A stretch of DNA of 64,000 nt from contig NZ_JACHGB010000006.1 of NCBI RefSeq assembly GCF_014202215.1, forward strand, positions 186,001-250,000, read 5' to 3'. Under the pieces are notes generated by a model. The model was not told the origin of the DNA. It saw only the letters and a program-made list of their open reading frames with translations, and did not search any database. Both the position numbers and the translations under genes were made by a program. How positions within the stretch are numbered: position 1 is the stretch's first letter; each line of letters begins with the position of its first letter. The DNA is from Quisquiliibacterium transsilvanicum. Lineage in GTDB: Bacteria; Pseudomonadota; Gammaproteobacteria; Burkholderiales; Burkholderiaceae_E. Below, piece after piece: positions 8,669-17,012 of the stretch.

Positions 8669-9352
8669 ATGCTCATCCCGATCGAAGGCGTGCTCCCTCC
8701 AGACGAGGTCCGAGAGTTCAGGCAGCGCCTGGACGCCGCCGAATGGCAAAACGGCGCGCAGACCGCGGGCACGCTGGCGAAGTCGGTCAAGCGCAACCTG
8801 CAGCTCGAGGACGGATCGGCGCTGGCCAGCGCGCTGGGCAAGCAGGTGCTGCGCCGTCTGGGCGCGCATCCGCTCTTCGTGTCCGCGGCGCTGCCGCGCC
8901 GGATCTTCCCGCCGAAGTTCAACCGCTACGCTGGCGGCGGCGCCTACGGCACGCATGTCGACAGCGCGCTGATGCAGGTGCCGGGCACCGACCTGACGGT
9001 GCGCAGCGACCTGTCCGCCACCCTTTTCCTGTGCGAGCCCGACGAATACGAAGGGGGCGAACTGGAGATCGACGGACCCTTCGGCGTGCAGAGCGTGAAG
9101 CTGCCCGCCGGCGATCTGGTGCTCTACCCGTCGAGCAGCCTGCACCGGGTGACGCCGGTGACGCGCGGCGCGCGAGTGGCCAGTTTCTTCTGGATCGAGA
9201 GCATGGTGCGCGACGACGGCGCGCGCGCGCTGCTGTTCGACCTGGACCAGTCGATCCAGGCGCTGACGCCCGCGGTGCGCGCCGACGATCCGCGCCTGCT
9301 GCGGCTCACCGGCGTCTACCACAACCTGCTGCGGCGCTGGGCGCTGACCTGA
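8669..9352 (+). CDS. piuC: PiuC/YbiX-type Fe(II)/2-oxoglutarate-dependent dioxygenase
   Basis: The 227-residue PKHD-type hydroxylase has the Fe(II) triad H96-x-D98 ('THVDSA') and H159 ('SSSLHRV'), plus R169 as the likely 2-oxoglutarate anchor. Members are found beside Fiu/PiuA receptors and are iron-regulated; their substrate is not firmly established. It is third in the receptor-oxidase-dioxygenase run, 54 bp after the oxidase, with no clear Shine-Dalgarno before the ATG. It converges on pdxH with only 9 bp between stops. Confidence 0.88.
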   Translation: MLIPIEGVLPPDEVREFRQRLDAAEWQNGAQTAGTLAKSVKRNLQLEDGSALASALGKQVLRRLGAHPLFVSAALPRRIFPPKFNRYAGGGAYGTHVDSALMQVPGTDLTVRSDLSATLFLCEPDEYEGGELEIDGPFGVQSVKLPAGDLVLYPSSSLHRVTPVTRGARVASFFWIESMVRDDGARALLFDLDQSIQALTPAVRADDPRLLRLTGVYHNLLRRWALT

Positions 9353-9361
9353 AGTCGCGGG

Positions 9362-10003
9362 CTAGGGCGCCAGCCGCTCCCGGTGCCAGCGCCCGTCCGG
9401 CAGCAGCCGGTAGCTCAGCCGGTCGTGCAGCCGCGAGGGCCGCCCCTGCCAGAACTCCCAGTATTCCGGGCTGAGCCTGAAGCCGCCCCAGTGCGGCGGG
9501 CGCGGCGGATGCAGCCCGAACTTCAGTCCGAACTCCGCGGCACGGGCCACCAGCACCGCGCGGGAGGAGATCGGGCGGCTCTGCTCGGAGGCCCAGGCGC
9601 CGATCCGCGAGGTGAGCGGGCGGGTCGCGAAATACTCGTCGGACTCGGCGGCTTCCACCCGCTCCACCGGCCCCTCGATGCGCACCACCCGCTCCAGTTC
9701 CACCCAGTGGAACTGCAGGGCCGCGAAGGGGTGCGCCGCCAGCTCGCGTCCCTTGCGGCTCTCGTAGTTGCTGAACCAGGTGAGGCCGCGCTCGTCGAAA
9801 CCCTTGATGAGCACCACGCGGGTGGACGGCCGCCCGTCCTCGCCGACGGTGGCGACGGTCATCGCGTTGGGTTCGGGGACGCCGGAGCGGATGGCCTCGT
9901 CGAGCCAGTCGGAGAACTGGCGCAGCGGCACTTCGTGCGCGCTGCCTTCCTCGAGCTCGCCGCGCTCGTAGCTCTTGCGCAGGTCGGAGATGTTCTTGTC
10001 CAT
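9362..10003 (-). CDS. pdxH: Pyridoxamine 5'-phosphate oxidase
   Basis: PdxH oxidises pyridoxine or pyridoxamine 5'-phosphate to pyridoxal 5'-phosphate with FMN. The 213 residues are of standard length. They contain '[20 protein letters not shown]' at the N-terminal FMN region, '[20 protein letters not shown]', and the C-terminal family signature ending 'DRLSYRLL' and 'WHRERLAP'. It is monocistronic and convergent with the piuC-type gene. The start '[17 protein letters not shown]' is the usual one for the family. Confidence 0.95.
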   Translation of the reverse strand: MDKNISDLRKSYERGELEEGSAHEVPLRQFSDWLDEAIRSGVPEPNAMTVATVGEDGRPSTRVVLIKGFDERGLTWFSNYESRKGRELAAHPFAALQFHWVELERVVRIEGPVERVEAAESDEYFATRPLTSRIGAWASEQSRPISSRAVLVARAAEFGLKFGLHPPRPPHWGGFRLSPEYWEFWQGRPSRLHDRLSYRLLPDGRWHRERLAP

Positions 10004-10111
10004 CGCGCCAGTTTAGTGCAGCGCCGGGCGTGCGCGCGTGCAACAGCCGGTGCCGCATCGGGCCGCCGCGGCATAGACTGACGTCTCCATGTCCCCCTGC
10101 CGGAGAACCGG

Positions 10112-10414
10112 ATGAAGAAGACCCTGCTCGGACTGCTCGCCGCCCTTGCGATCGCCGCCGCGCCGCTTGCGCACTCGCCGGACGCCCGCGCCGCGGACCC
10201 CAAGGCGGCTCCCGCGCAGACGGGTGCCAAGCTCGACCTCAACAGCGCCAGCGCCGAAGAGCTCGCCACGCTCAAGGGCATCGGCCCGGTGCGCGCCGAG
10301 GCGATCGTCAAGGGACGACCCTACAAGGGCAAGGACGACCTGGTGCGCCGCAAGATCGTCCCGCAATCCGTGTACGACCAGATCCGCGAGGACGTCGTCG
10401 CGCGCCAGAAGTAG
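10112..10414 (+). CDS. Small exported helix-hairpin-helix protein (ComEA-like)
   Basis: The 100-residue product has a signal peptide ('KKTLLGLLAALAIAAAPLA', likely cleaved near 'ARAADP') and a helix-hairpin-helix DNA-binding unit: 'LDLNSASAEELATLKGIGPV' followed by RAEAIVKGRPYKGKDDL. ComEA-family proteins bind incoming DNA in the periplasm during natural transformation. Many bacteria also carry short free-standing homologues like this one, with no proven competence role. It stands alone, with RBS-like GGAG in 'CGGAGAACCGG' shortly before the ATG. Confidence 0.85.
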   Translation: MKKTLLGLLAALAIAAAPLAHSPDARAADPKAAPAQTGAKLDLNSASAEELATLKGIGPVRAEAIVKGRPYKGKDDLVRRKIVPQSVYDQIREDVVARQK

Positions 10415-10494
10415 CGGCCCGCCCTCGCCGGGCAAGGCCTGCCCGGCATCGCCCGTACGCGCCGCCGGCCTGCACGCTGCGCGCCGGCCGACGC

Positions 10495-10500
10495 TATAAT
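10495..10500 (+). promoter_or_regulatory. -10 box of the ahcY operon promoter
   Basis: TATAAT lies 10-15 bp before the riboswitch. TGCACG (10471-10476) is a weak -35 candidate at 18 bp. Transcription would start at about 10507, just ahead of the SAH aptamer. Confidence 0.6.
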
Positions 10501-10508
10501 TCGCGCGT

Positions 10509-10584
10509 TCCCGAGGAGCGCTGCAACGGCCGCCGTGGTCACGGCCGCCGCCAGGCTCGGGTTCCCGATGCAAAACGGCGCTCG
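10509..10584 (+). ncRNA. SAH riboswitch in the ahcY leader
   Basis: The sequence matches the S-adenosylhomocysteine riboswitch. Stem P1 pairs CCGAG (10511-10515) with CTCGG (10556-10560). The conserved core is GAGGAGCGCTGCAACGG followed later by GCCAGGCTCGG. The pseudoknot strand 'AACGGCGCTC' (ending 10583) pairs back to GAGCGC (10516-10521). The class turns genes on when SAH accumulates and is known upstream of ahcY and metF in beta- and gammaproteobacteria. A second inverted repeat (CGTGACC with GGTCACG, 10590-10606) follows and may belong to the expression platform near the ribosome site at 10662. Confidence 0.93.
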
Positions 10585-10670
10585 TCGATCCGTGACCCGG
10601 TCACGGCGAACGAGCCCGGCCCCTGGCCTCCCTGCCTTCGCCCGACCGGTCACTTTTTGATGGAGTGACC

Positions 10671-12107
<1,437 letters not shown>

Positions 12108-12120
12108 TCGGGGCCTCCCG

Positions 12121-12897
12121 TTGCGCGCAGACCAGTTGCTGGTGAAGTGCGGCCTTGCTGACTCGCGCACGCTGGCCCGCCGGATGATCGAGTCCGGCCG
12201 GGTCAGCGCGGACGGCACGCCGGTCCGCAAGCCGTCCACGGAACTCGACGAGGACGCAAGGCTTGCGGTGACCGCAGGCGAAGAGGACCGCTACGTCTCG
12301 CGCGGCGGGCTGAAGCTGGCCGGCGCGCTGGCCGCGGCCGGCGTCGAGCCGCGCGGGCTGGTGTGCCTGGACGTTGGCCAGTCCACCGGCGGCTTCACCG
12401 ACTGCCTGCTGCAGTCGGGCGCCACGCGGGTGGTCGGCGTCGACGTGGGCCACGGCCAGCTGCATCCGCGGCTTGCCGGCGACCCGCGGCTGGCCTGCAT
12501 CGAGGGCGTCAACGCCCGCGCGCTGGATGCCGCTGCGCTCGGCGCGCAGATGCCCGAGGGCGGCTTCGGCCTGGTCGTGATCGACGTGTCCTTCATCTCG
12601 CTGACGCTGGTGCTCCCGCCGCTGGCCGCGCTGGTCGCGCCCGGCGCGCAGCTGCTGGCGCTGGTCAAGCCGCAGTTCGAAGTCGGGCGTGCCGGTCTCG
12701 ACCGCCGCGGGCTGGTGAAGTCGCCGGCGCTCTACGAGGGCGTGCGCGAGACGGTCACCGACTGCGCGCGGCGCTCCGGCTGGGCCCCACTGGCCTGGCT
12801 GGACAGCCCGATCGCAGGCGGCGACGGCAACCGCGAGTTCTTTCTGCATGCGCAGCGCGCGCCCGCGCTGCACGCTTCCCCGGAATCCGACAGATGA
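12121..12897 (+). CDS. tlyA: TlyA-family rRNA (cytidine-2'-O)-methyltransferase
   Basis: This 258-residue protein has an N-terminal S4 RNA-binding domain ('RADQLLVKCGLADSRTLARR') and an FtsJ-like Rossmann methyltransferase domain with the SAM loop 'DVGQSTGGFTDCLLQSGA' (about residues 81-98). The family 2'-O-methylates rRNA cytidines and was once called hemolysin A. The start is TTG (12121) by homology, as no in-frame ATG precedes the S4 domain. It lies 13 bp after ahcY and overlaps metF by ATGA, so a SAM-consuming enzyme is embedded in the SAH-controlled operon. Confidence 0.88.
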   Translation: MRADQLLVKCGLADSRTLARRMIESGRVSADGTPVRKPSTELDEDARLAVTAGEEDRYVSRGGLKLAGALAAAGVEPRGLVCLDVGQSTGGFTDCLLQSGATRVVGVDVGHGQLHPRLAGDPRLACIEGVNARALDAAALGAQMPEGGFGLVVIDVSFISLTLVLPPLAALVAPGAQLLALVKPQFEVGRAGLDRRGLVKSPALYEGVRETVTDCARRSGWAPLAWLDSPIAGGDGNREFFLHAQRAPALHASPESDR

Positions 12898-13718
12898 CCC
12901 CGAACGTCAGTTTCGAGTTCTTCCCCCCCAACACCCCCGAGGGCGCGGTCAAGCTGCGCGCGACCCGCGCCGCGCTGGCCGAGGCGGCCCCGGAGTTCTT
13001 CAGCGTCACCTACGGCGCGGGCGGCGCCACCCGCGACAAGACCCTCGCGGTGGTCGAGGAGATCGCGGCCGAGGGCCGCGCAGTGGCGCCCCACCTGTCG
13101 TGCATCGGCGCCACCCGCGAATCGCTGCGCGAACTGCTCGAGCTGTACCGCGGCCACGGCATCCGCCGCCTGGTGGCGCTGCGCGGCGACCTGCCCTCGG
13201 GCATGGTCGACCACGGCGATTTCCGCTACGCCAGCGAGCTGGTGGAATTCGTTCGCGCCGAGACCGGCGACTGGTTCCGCATCGAGGTGGCCGCCTACCC
13301 GGAGATGCATCCGCAGGCGCGCACGCCCGCCGAGGACCTGCAGGCCTTCGTCGCCAAGGTGCGCGCCGGCGCCGATTCGGCGATCACCCAGTACTTCTTC
13401 AACGCCGATGCGTTCTTCCGGTTCCGCGACGATGCGCTCGCCGCCGGAGTGGACGTGCCTATCGTGCCGGGCATCATGCCGATCACCAATTTCACCCAGC
13501 TGGCCCGCTTCTCCGAGTCCTGCGGCGCCGAGCTGCCGCGCTGGGTGCGGGTGCGCCTGGCCAGCTTCGGCGACGACCGCGAGGCGATCCGGGCCTTCGG
13601 CTTCGAGGTGGTGGCCGACCTCTGCCGACGGCTGGTCGCCGGCGGCGTGCCTGCGCTGCACTTCTACACGCTGAACCAGGCCCAGCCCAGCCTGGACCTC
13701 TGGCAGGCGGCGCGTTGA
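12894..13718 (+). CDS. metF: 5,10-methylenetetrahydrofolate reductase
   Basis: MetF makes 5-methyl-THF, the methyl donor for remethylating homocysteine to methionine. The 274-residue FAD TIM-barrel has 'NVSFEFFPPNTPEGAVKLRA' at its start, 'SVTYGAGGATRDKT' and 'GIMPITNFTQLARFSESCG'. The ATG at 12894 overlaps the tlyA stop. As the last gene of the SAH-riboswitch operon it takes the homocysteine made by AhcY back towards methionine. A strong hairpin follows at 13731. Confidence 0.96.
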   Translation: MTPNVSFEFFPPNTPEGAVKLRATRAALAEAAPEFFSVTYGAGGATRDKTLAVVEEIAAEGRAVAPHLSCIGATRESLRELLELYRGHGIRRLVALRGDLPSGMVDHGDFRYASELVEFVRAETGDWFRIEVAAYPEMHPQARTPAEDLQAFVAKVRAGADSAITQYFFNADAFFRFRDDALAAGVDVPIVPGIMPITNFTQLARFSESCGAELPRWVRVRLASFGDDREAIRAFGFEVVADLCRRLVAGGVPALHFYTLNQAQPSLDLWQAAR

Positions 13719-13730
13719 CGGACCGGCCAT

Positions 13731-13758
13731 GCGCCGCCGACCTGTCGGCGGCGCTTAC
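13731..13758 (+). terminator. Probable terminator of the ahcY-tlyA-metF operon
   Basis: A perfect 10-bp stem, GCGCCGCCGA (13731-13740) with TCGGCGGCGC (13745-13754), has a CCTG loop. It starts 12 bp after the metF stop and is followed by TTACACTTGC, a weak T-rich tail. Confidence 0.65.
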
Positions 13759-13822
13759 ACTTGCTCCGGTGCGCCGCCTCGCCATGGCTCCAACCCCCTG
13801 AATCGATGGGCGTTTTCCGATC

Positions 13823-13838
13823 TGGCACGTCATGTGCT
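13823..13838 (+). promoter_or_regulatory. Putative sigma-54 promoter of the PEP-CTERM gene
   Basis: TGGCACGTCATGTGCT matches the -24/-12 pattern: GG (13824-13825) and GC (13836-13837) are exactly 10 nt apart, and TGGCACG is the full -24 consensus. Transcription would start near 13849, about 50 nt before the ATG. PEP-CTERM genes in related bacteria are known to be under RpoN and the PrsK/PrsR system. A perfect palindrome, GACACG-CC-CGTGTC (13860-13873), lies in the leader. Confidence 0.68.
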
Positions 13839-13901
13839 TCAGCTGTCGCTCAATGCTGTGACACGCCCGTGTCCATGCAATGATCGACACGGAGAACGAA
13901 C

Positions 13902-14603
13902 ATGAAGCGCACGATGATGAGCCTGGCCGCTGCGGCGATGATTGCCTTGCCGGCGGTGGCGAATGCCATCAACGTCAAGGTGACGATGACCGTCGACAAC
14001 TCGTATGCGCTTTTCTACGGCACGGGCACGCAGGCGACCAACTTCGTCGGCGCCGACTACAACTGGCAAGCGGTCGAGACCTACAACTTCGACCTGCCGG
14101 CCGACCGCTACCTCTACGTGGTCACCGCATCGGACCTGTCCGTCGCCCAGGGCTTCCTCGGGCAGTTCGAGAACCTGGACAGCGGCTACAAGTTCTACAG
14201 CAACGACCCCCAGTGGCAGGTCATGGCCACGGGCCTCGGCAATACCGGCGCGCCCTATTCCGGCTCCGTCGCCGACCTGGCGCTCCTGTCGCAGGAAATC
14301 CAGGATGCAAACGGCGGCGGCAACGTCTCGCAGGGCTGGACCGGGCTGACCGCCGGCCCTGGCAATGGCTCGGACCCCTGGGGATCCCAGGCCGGCATCG
14401 ACGCCGCCGCCCGCTGGGTGTGGTACAGCGCCAACGGAGATACGGATCCGACGAGCCCCGGGTTCAACCATGGCGAGTGGCTCGTCTTCCGCATCGCGGT
14501 GGCATCCACCCCGACCGAGCCTGTGCCCCTCCCGGGGACCGTTGCGCTGCTGGGCGCCGGCCTGGCGGGTGTCGGGCTGCTCCGCCGCAGGCCCGCTGCC
14601 TGA
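13902..14603 (+). CDS. PEP-CTERM sorting-domain protein, otherwise unknown
   Basis: This 233-residue exported protein has a signal peptide ('MMSLAAAAMIALPAVANA', cleavage near residue 22). Its C-terminal tripartite sorting signal is a VPLPGT motif, the hydrophobic span 'VALLGAGLAGVGLL' and an RRRPAA tail. This is the PEP-CTERM form recognised by exosortase (EpsH/XrtA) in exopolysaccharide-making Gram-negatives. The middle is rich in Gly, Asn, Tyr and Trp, with no domain I recognise. GGAG lies 7 bp before the ATG. No exosortase gene is in the window. Confidence 0.88.
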   Translation: MKRTMMSLAAAAMIALPAVANAINVKVTMTVDNSYALFYGTGTQATNFVGADYNWQAVETYNFDLPADRYLYVVTASDLSVAQGFLGQFENLDSGYKFYSNDPQWQVMATGLGNTGAPYSGSVADLALLSQEIQDANGGGNVSQGWTGLTAGPGNGSDPWGSQAGIDAAARWVWYSANGDTDPTSPGFNHGEWLVFRIAVASTPTEPVPLPGTVALLGAGLAGVGLLRRRPAA

Positions 14604-14788
14604 GCACAGCAACCGCGCGCTGAGCGCGCCCCGAGCGCCGAGGGACCAGGAGAGGAGCCGCCGCTGGCTCGCAGACACGGCCCGTCCATCGGTTGGACCC
14701 GTGCCGGGCGACGGACGGCGGGTTCCCCCCCTGTCACCTGCGGGCCGGGCATGGCTACCATCCGACCACGTAACCCGTGGCGCAGCCC
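14604..14788. other. Intergenic region, nothing recognised
   Basis: No gene, hairpin terminator or strong promoter was seen between the PEP-CTERM gene and the HD-GYP gene. Confidence 0.5.
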
Positions 14789-16438
14789 ATGTCCCCCGAA
14801 ACCCCGACCCGGCCCCGCACCGAACGCCAGCATGCACGCCCGCTCTCCAGCCAGCGGCGCCTGCGCGTGGCCGCCGCTCACCTGCGCCTCGGGATGTTCG
14901 TCTCCGACCTCGACCGTCCCTGGTCGGACACGCCCTTCCTGATCCATGGCTTCGCGATCGACAGCAAGATCGAACTGAGCACGCTGCGCCGGTACTGCCG
15001 GCACGTGCACGTCGATCTCGAGCGCTCGACCCAGGAGTCGGCCGACCTGCTGCGCGCGATCGGGCCGCTGGGACTTGAGAGCGGCGACGGCGCGCCGGAC
15101 ACGCTGACCGACGCGCCGGACGAGCCCGCGGCTGCGGCCGCGGCCGACGGCGGCGACACGCAGGCGCAGGCGGCCGGCGACGGACCCCGAGCCCGCGCGC
15201 CGGCACGCACCTTCCGCGCGCGCTCCGACGTTCACATCTCGCGCGACACCCGTCGGCGCTTCCGGGAACTGGTCGACGGCCGCCCGCCCGAGGGTGCGCG
15301 GGCCGGCCCGGACACCCTCGCAGGGCGGGCGCTCGGCCGGATCAGGGGGCTGTTCGGCGCCGGCGGCGAACGCGCGCGCGCCGGCGCCGTGACGCTGCCC
15401 CGCGCGCTGCGCGAAGAGCTCGTGGCGTCGCTGCCCGCTGGCGAGCGGCTGCGCGCCTGGCCCGTCCGGCATGGCGCCCGCGAAGAGATGCCGCGCGCGC
15501 GCCAGGCGCACGCCCGCGCCGAAAAGACGCTCGGCGCGCTGTTCGAACAGGTCCGCGCCGGCAACGCACCGCGCCTCGATCAGCTCGAAGTCGATGCCCG
15601 CCATCTCGCCGACAGCATGGCGGACAACCCCGACGCGCTGCTGTGGGTGTCCCACCTGCGCGACGAACTGCTCTCGGCCCACCAGCAGGGCCTGCGGGTG
15701 GGGCTCTACATGGCGGCGCTGGCGCGCCGGCTGGGCCTGCCGCGCGAGGCGATGGCGCAGGCGGCGATGGTGGGCATGCTCGCCGACATCGGCAAGACCC
15801 GGCTGCCCCGTGCGCTGCTGGAGAAGCCCGGCATGCTGAACCCCGCCGAGTACGGCATCGTCAAGGAGCACGTCCGCCTGGGCCTGGACCTGCTCGGCGC
15901 GGCCGGCGGGCTTGCCGCCGGGGTGGCCCGCGGCATCGCCGAGCATCATGAACGTCTCGACGGCAGCGGCTATCCGAAGGGGCTGGGCGACGGCGCCATC
16001 GGCGCCTTCGGCCGGATGGCCGCGATCGCCGACAGCTATGCCGGGCTCACCATGCCGCGCGCCTATGCCAGCCCGCTCGCCCCGCAGGACGCGCTGATGA
16101 ACCTGTTCCAGTGGGGCGGGAGCTCCTTCGACGCCGCGCTGGTGGAGGAATTCGTCCGCGCGATCGGCGTGTTCCCGGTGGGCACCCTGGTCGAGCTGTC
16201 CGGAGGCGAGGTCGCAGTGGTGCGCGAGCAGGATCCGCAGCGGCCGCTCTCGCCGCGCATCCGGCTGCTCACCTGGCCGGACCGCCGGCCGCTCGCAGTG
16301 TCCCTCGAGGTCGACCTGCCGCCGCGCGCCCGCCAGGACGCCACGAGCGGGCCGGGCCGCATCGCCCGGGGCCTGGCCAGCGGCTCGGTGCGGATCAACC
16401 GGACGGCGCGGACCTCCGAAGAACCCTCCGCTCGGTGA
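14789..16438 (+). CDS. DUF3391/HD-GYP domain protein with altered HD motif
   Basis: This 549-residue cytoplasmic protein starts with a DUF3391 domain ('RLRVAAAHLRLGMFVSDLDR'). A long Ala/Arg-rich, low-complexity segment (about residues 100-240) leads to an HD-GYP domain. HD-GYP enzymes hydrolyse cyclic di-GMP. Most ligands are present: H298, D333, H361, H386-H387 ('EHHERLDGSGYPKGL') and D415. The His of the HD pair is Ala ('GMLADIGKTRLP', A332), so the metal centre may be incomplete. The start is uncertain: ATG 14789 or GTG 14777, neither with a good RBS. Its 3' end overlaps convergent fthC by 44 bp. Confidence 0.86.
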   Translation: MSPETPTRPRTERQHARPLSSQRRLRVAAAHLRLGMFVSDLDRPWSDTPFLIHGFAIDSKIELSTLRRYCRHVHVDLERSTQESADLLRAIGPLGLESGDGAPDTLTDAPDEPAAAAAADGGDTQAQAAGDGPRARAPARTFRARSDVHISRDTRRRFRELVDGRPPEGARAGPDTLAGRALGRIRGLFGAGGERARAGAVTLPRALREELVASLPAGERLRAWPVRHGAREEMPRARQAHARAEKTLGALFEQVRAGNAPRLDQLEVDARHLADSMADNPDALLWVSHLRDELLSAHQQGLRVGLYMAALARRLGLPREAMAQAAMVGMLADIGKTRLPRALLEKPGMLNPAEYGIVKEHVRLGLDLLGAAGGLAAGVARGIAEHHERLDGSGYPKGLGDGAIGAFGRMAAIADSYAGLTMPRAYASPLAPQDALMNLFQWGGSSFDAALVEEFVRAIGVFPVGTLVELSGGEVAVVREQDPQRPLSPRIRLLTWPDRRPLAVSLEVDLPPRARQDATSGPGRIARGLASGSVRINRTARTSEEPSAR

Positions 16439-17012
16439 TCACCCAGTCCAGCGGCAGGTCGTGCTCGTGCGGGACGAAACCGCGCACCTCGCAGCAGTCG
16501 TAGGCAACCCCGACGGTCAGCGCGCCGGGCAGCTGCTCGAGCGTGCGATCGTAGTAGCCGCCGCCGTAGCCCAGCCGGAAGCAGCGGGCGTCGAAACCGA
16601 GGCAGGGAATCACCAGCAGCTGCGGCGTCACCGGCTCCGGATCGTCCGGATGCAAGGTTCCGAATGGCCCCGGCACCAGCGGCGTACCCGGCCTCCAGCG
16701 CGTGAAGACCAGCGGCGCCTCGCTGGCCACCACCCGCGGCAGTGCCACCTGCAGCCCGTCCGCATGCCAGCGCGCCATCACCGCCTCGAAGTCGGGCTCA
16801 TCCTTCATCGCCCAGTAGCCGGCAAGCACCTGCCGACCGCTTTCCGCCACCAGTTCACGCAGCCGCGCGCCGAGCCCTGCTGCGGCCTCCAGACGCCCCG
16901 GTCCGCCCATCGCGGCGCGCCGCGCGCGCAGCTCCCGGCGCGCCGCGGCCCGGTCGCCGGCCTCGATCGGCTCGCATGCTATCGTTTGCGATGATGTCTT
17001 ATTCCCGTGCAC
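16395..17012 (-). CDS. fthC: 5-formyltetrahydrofolate cyclo-ligase
   Basis: The enzyme uses ATP to convert 5-formyl-THF to 5,10-methenyl-THF, returning a storage folate to the one-carbon pool. The family signature 'LGYGGGYYDRTLEQLPG' and the N-terminal 'AARRELRARRAAM' are present. A GTG at 17012 with GGAGGGG upstream gives 205 residues, close to family length. A longer upstream reading has Arg/Gly-rich non-family sequence and is rejected. The 5' end overlaps the divergent transglycosylase gene start (16991) and the 3' end overlaps HD-GYP. Confidence 0.9.
   Translation of the reverse strand: MHGNKTSSQTIACEPIEAGDRAAARRELRARRAAMGGPGRLEAAAGLGARLRELVAESGRQVLAGYWAMKDEPDFEAVMARWHADGLQVALPRVVASEAPLVFTRWRPGTPLVPGPFGTLHPDDPEPVTPQLLVIPCLGFDARCFRLGYGGGYYDRTLEQLPGALTVGVAYDCCEVRGFVPHEHDLPLDWVITERRVLRRSAPSG

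Noticed and set aside
7367-9322. 651-residue minus-strand frame opposite the oxidase and piuC
   Set aside because: Low-complexity Arg/Ala/Gly/His composition with no start signal; a shadow of two well-identified plus-strand genes.
13860-13873. GACACG/CGTGTC palindrome as a terminator of metF
   Set aside because: It lies after the stronger hairpin at 13731 and has no T-run. It sits in the PEP-CTERM leader and is better viewed as a possible control site.
16900-17012. 6S RNA gene expected near fthC in many proteobacteria
   Set aside because: The fthC start directly overlaps slt, so there is no space for an RNA gene and no 6S-like structure was seen.
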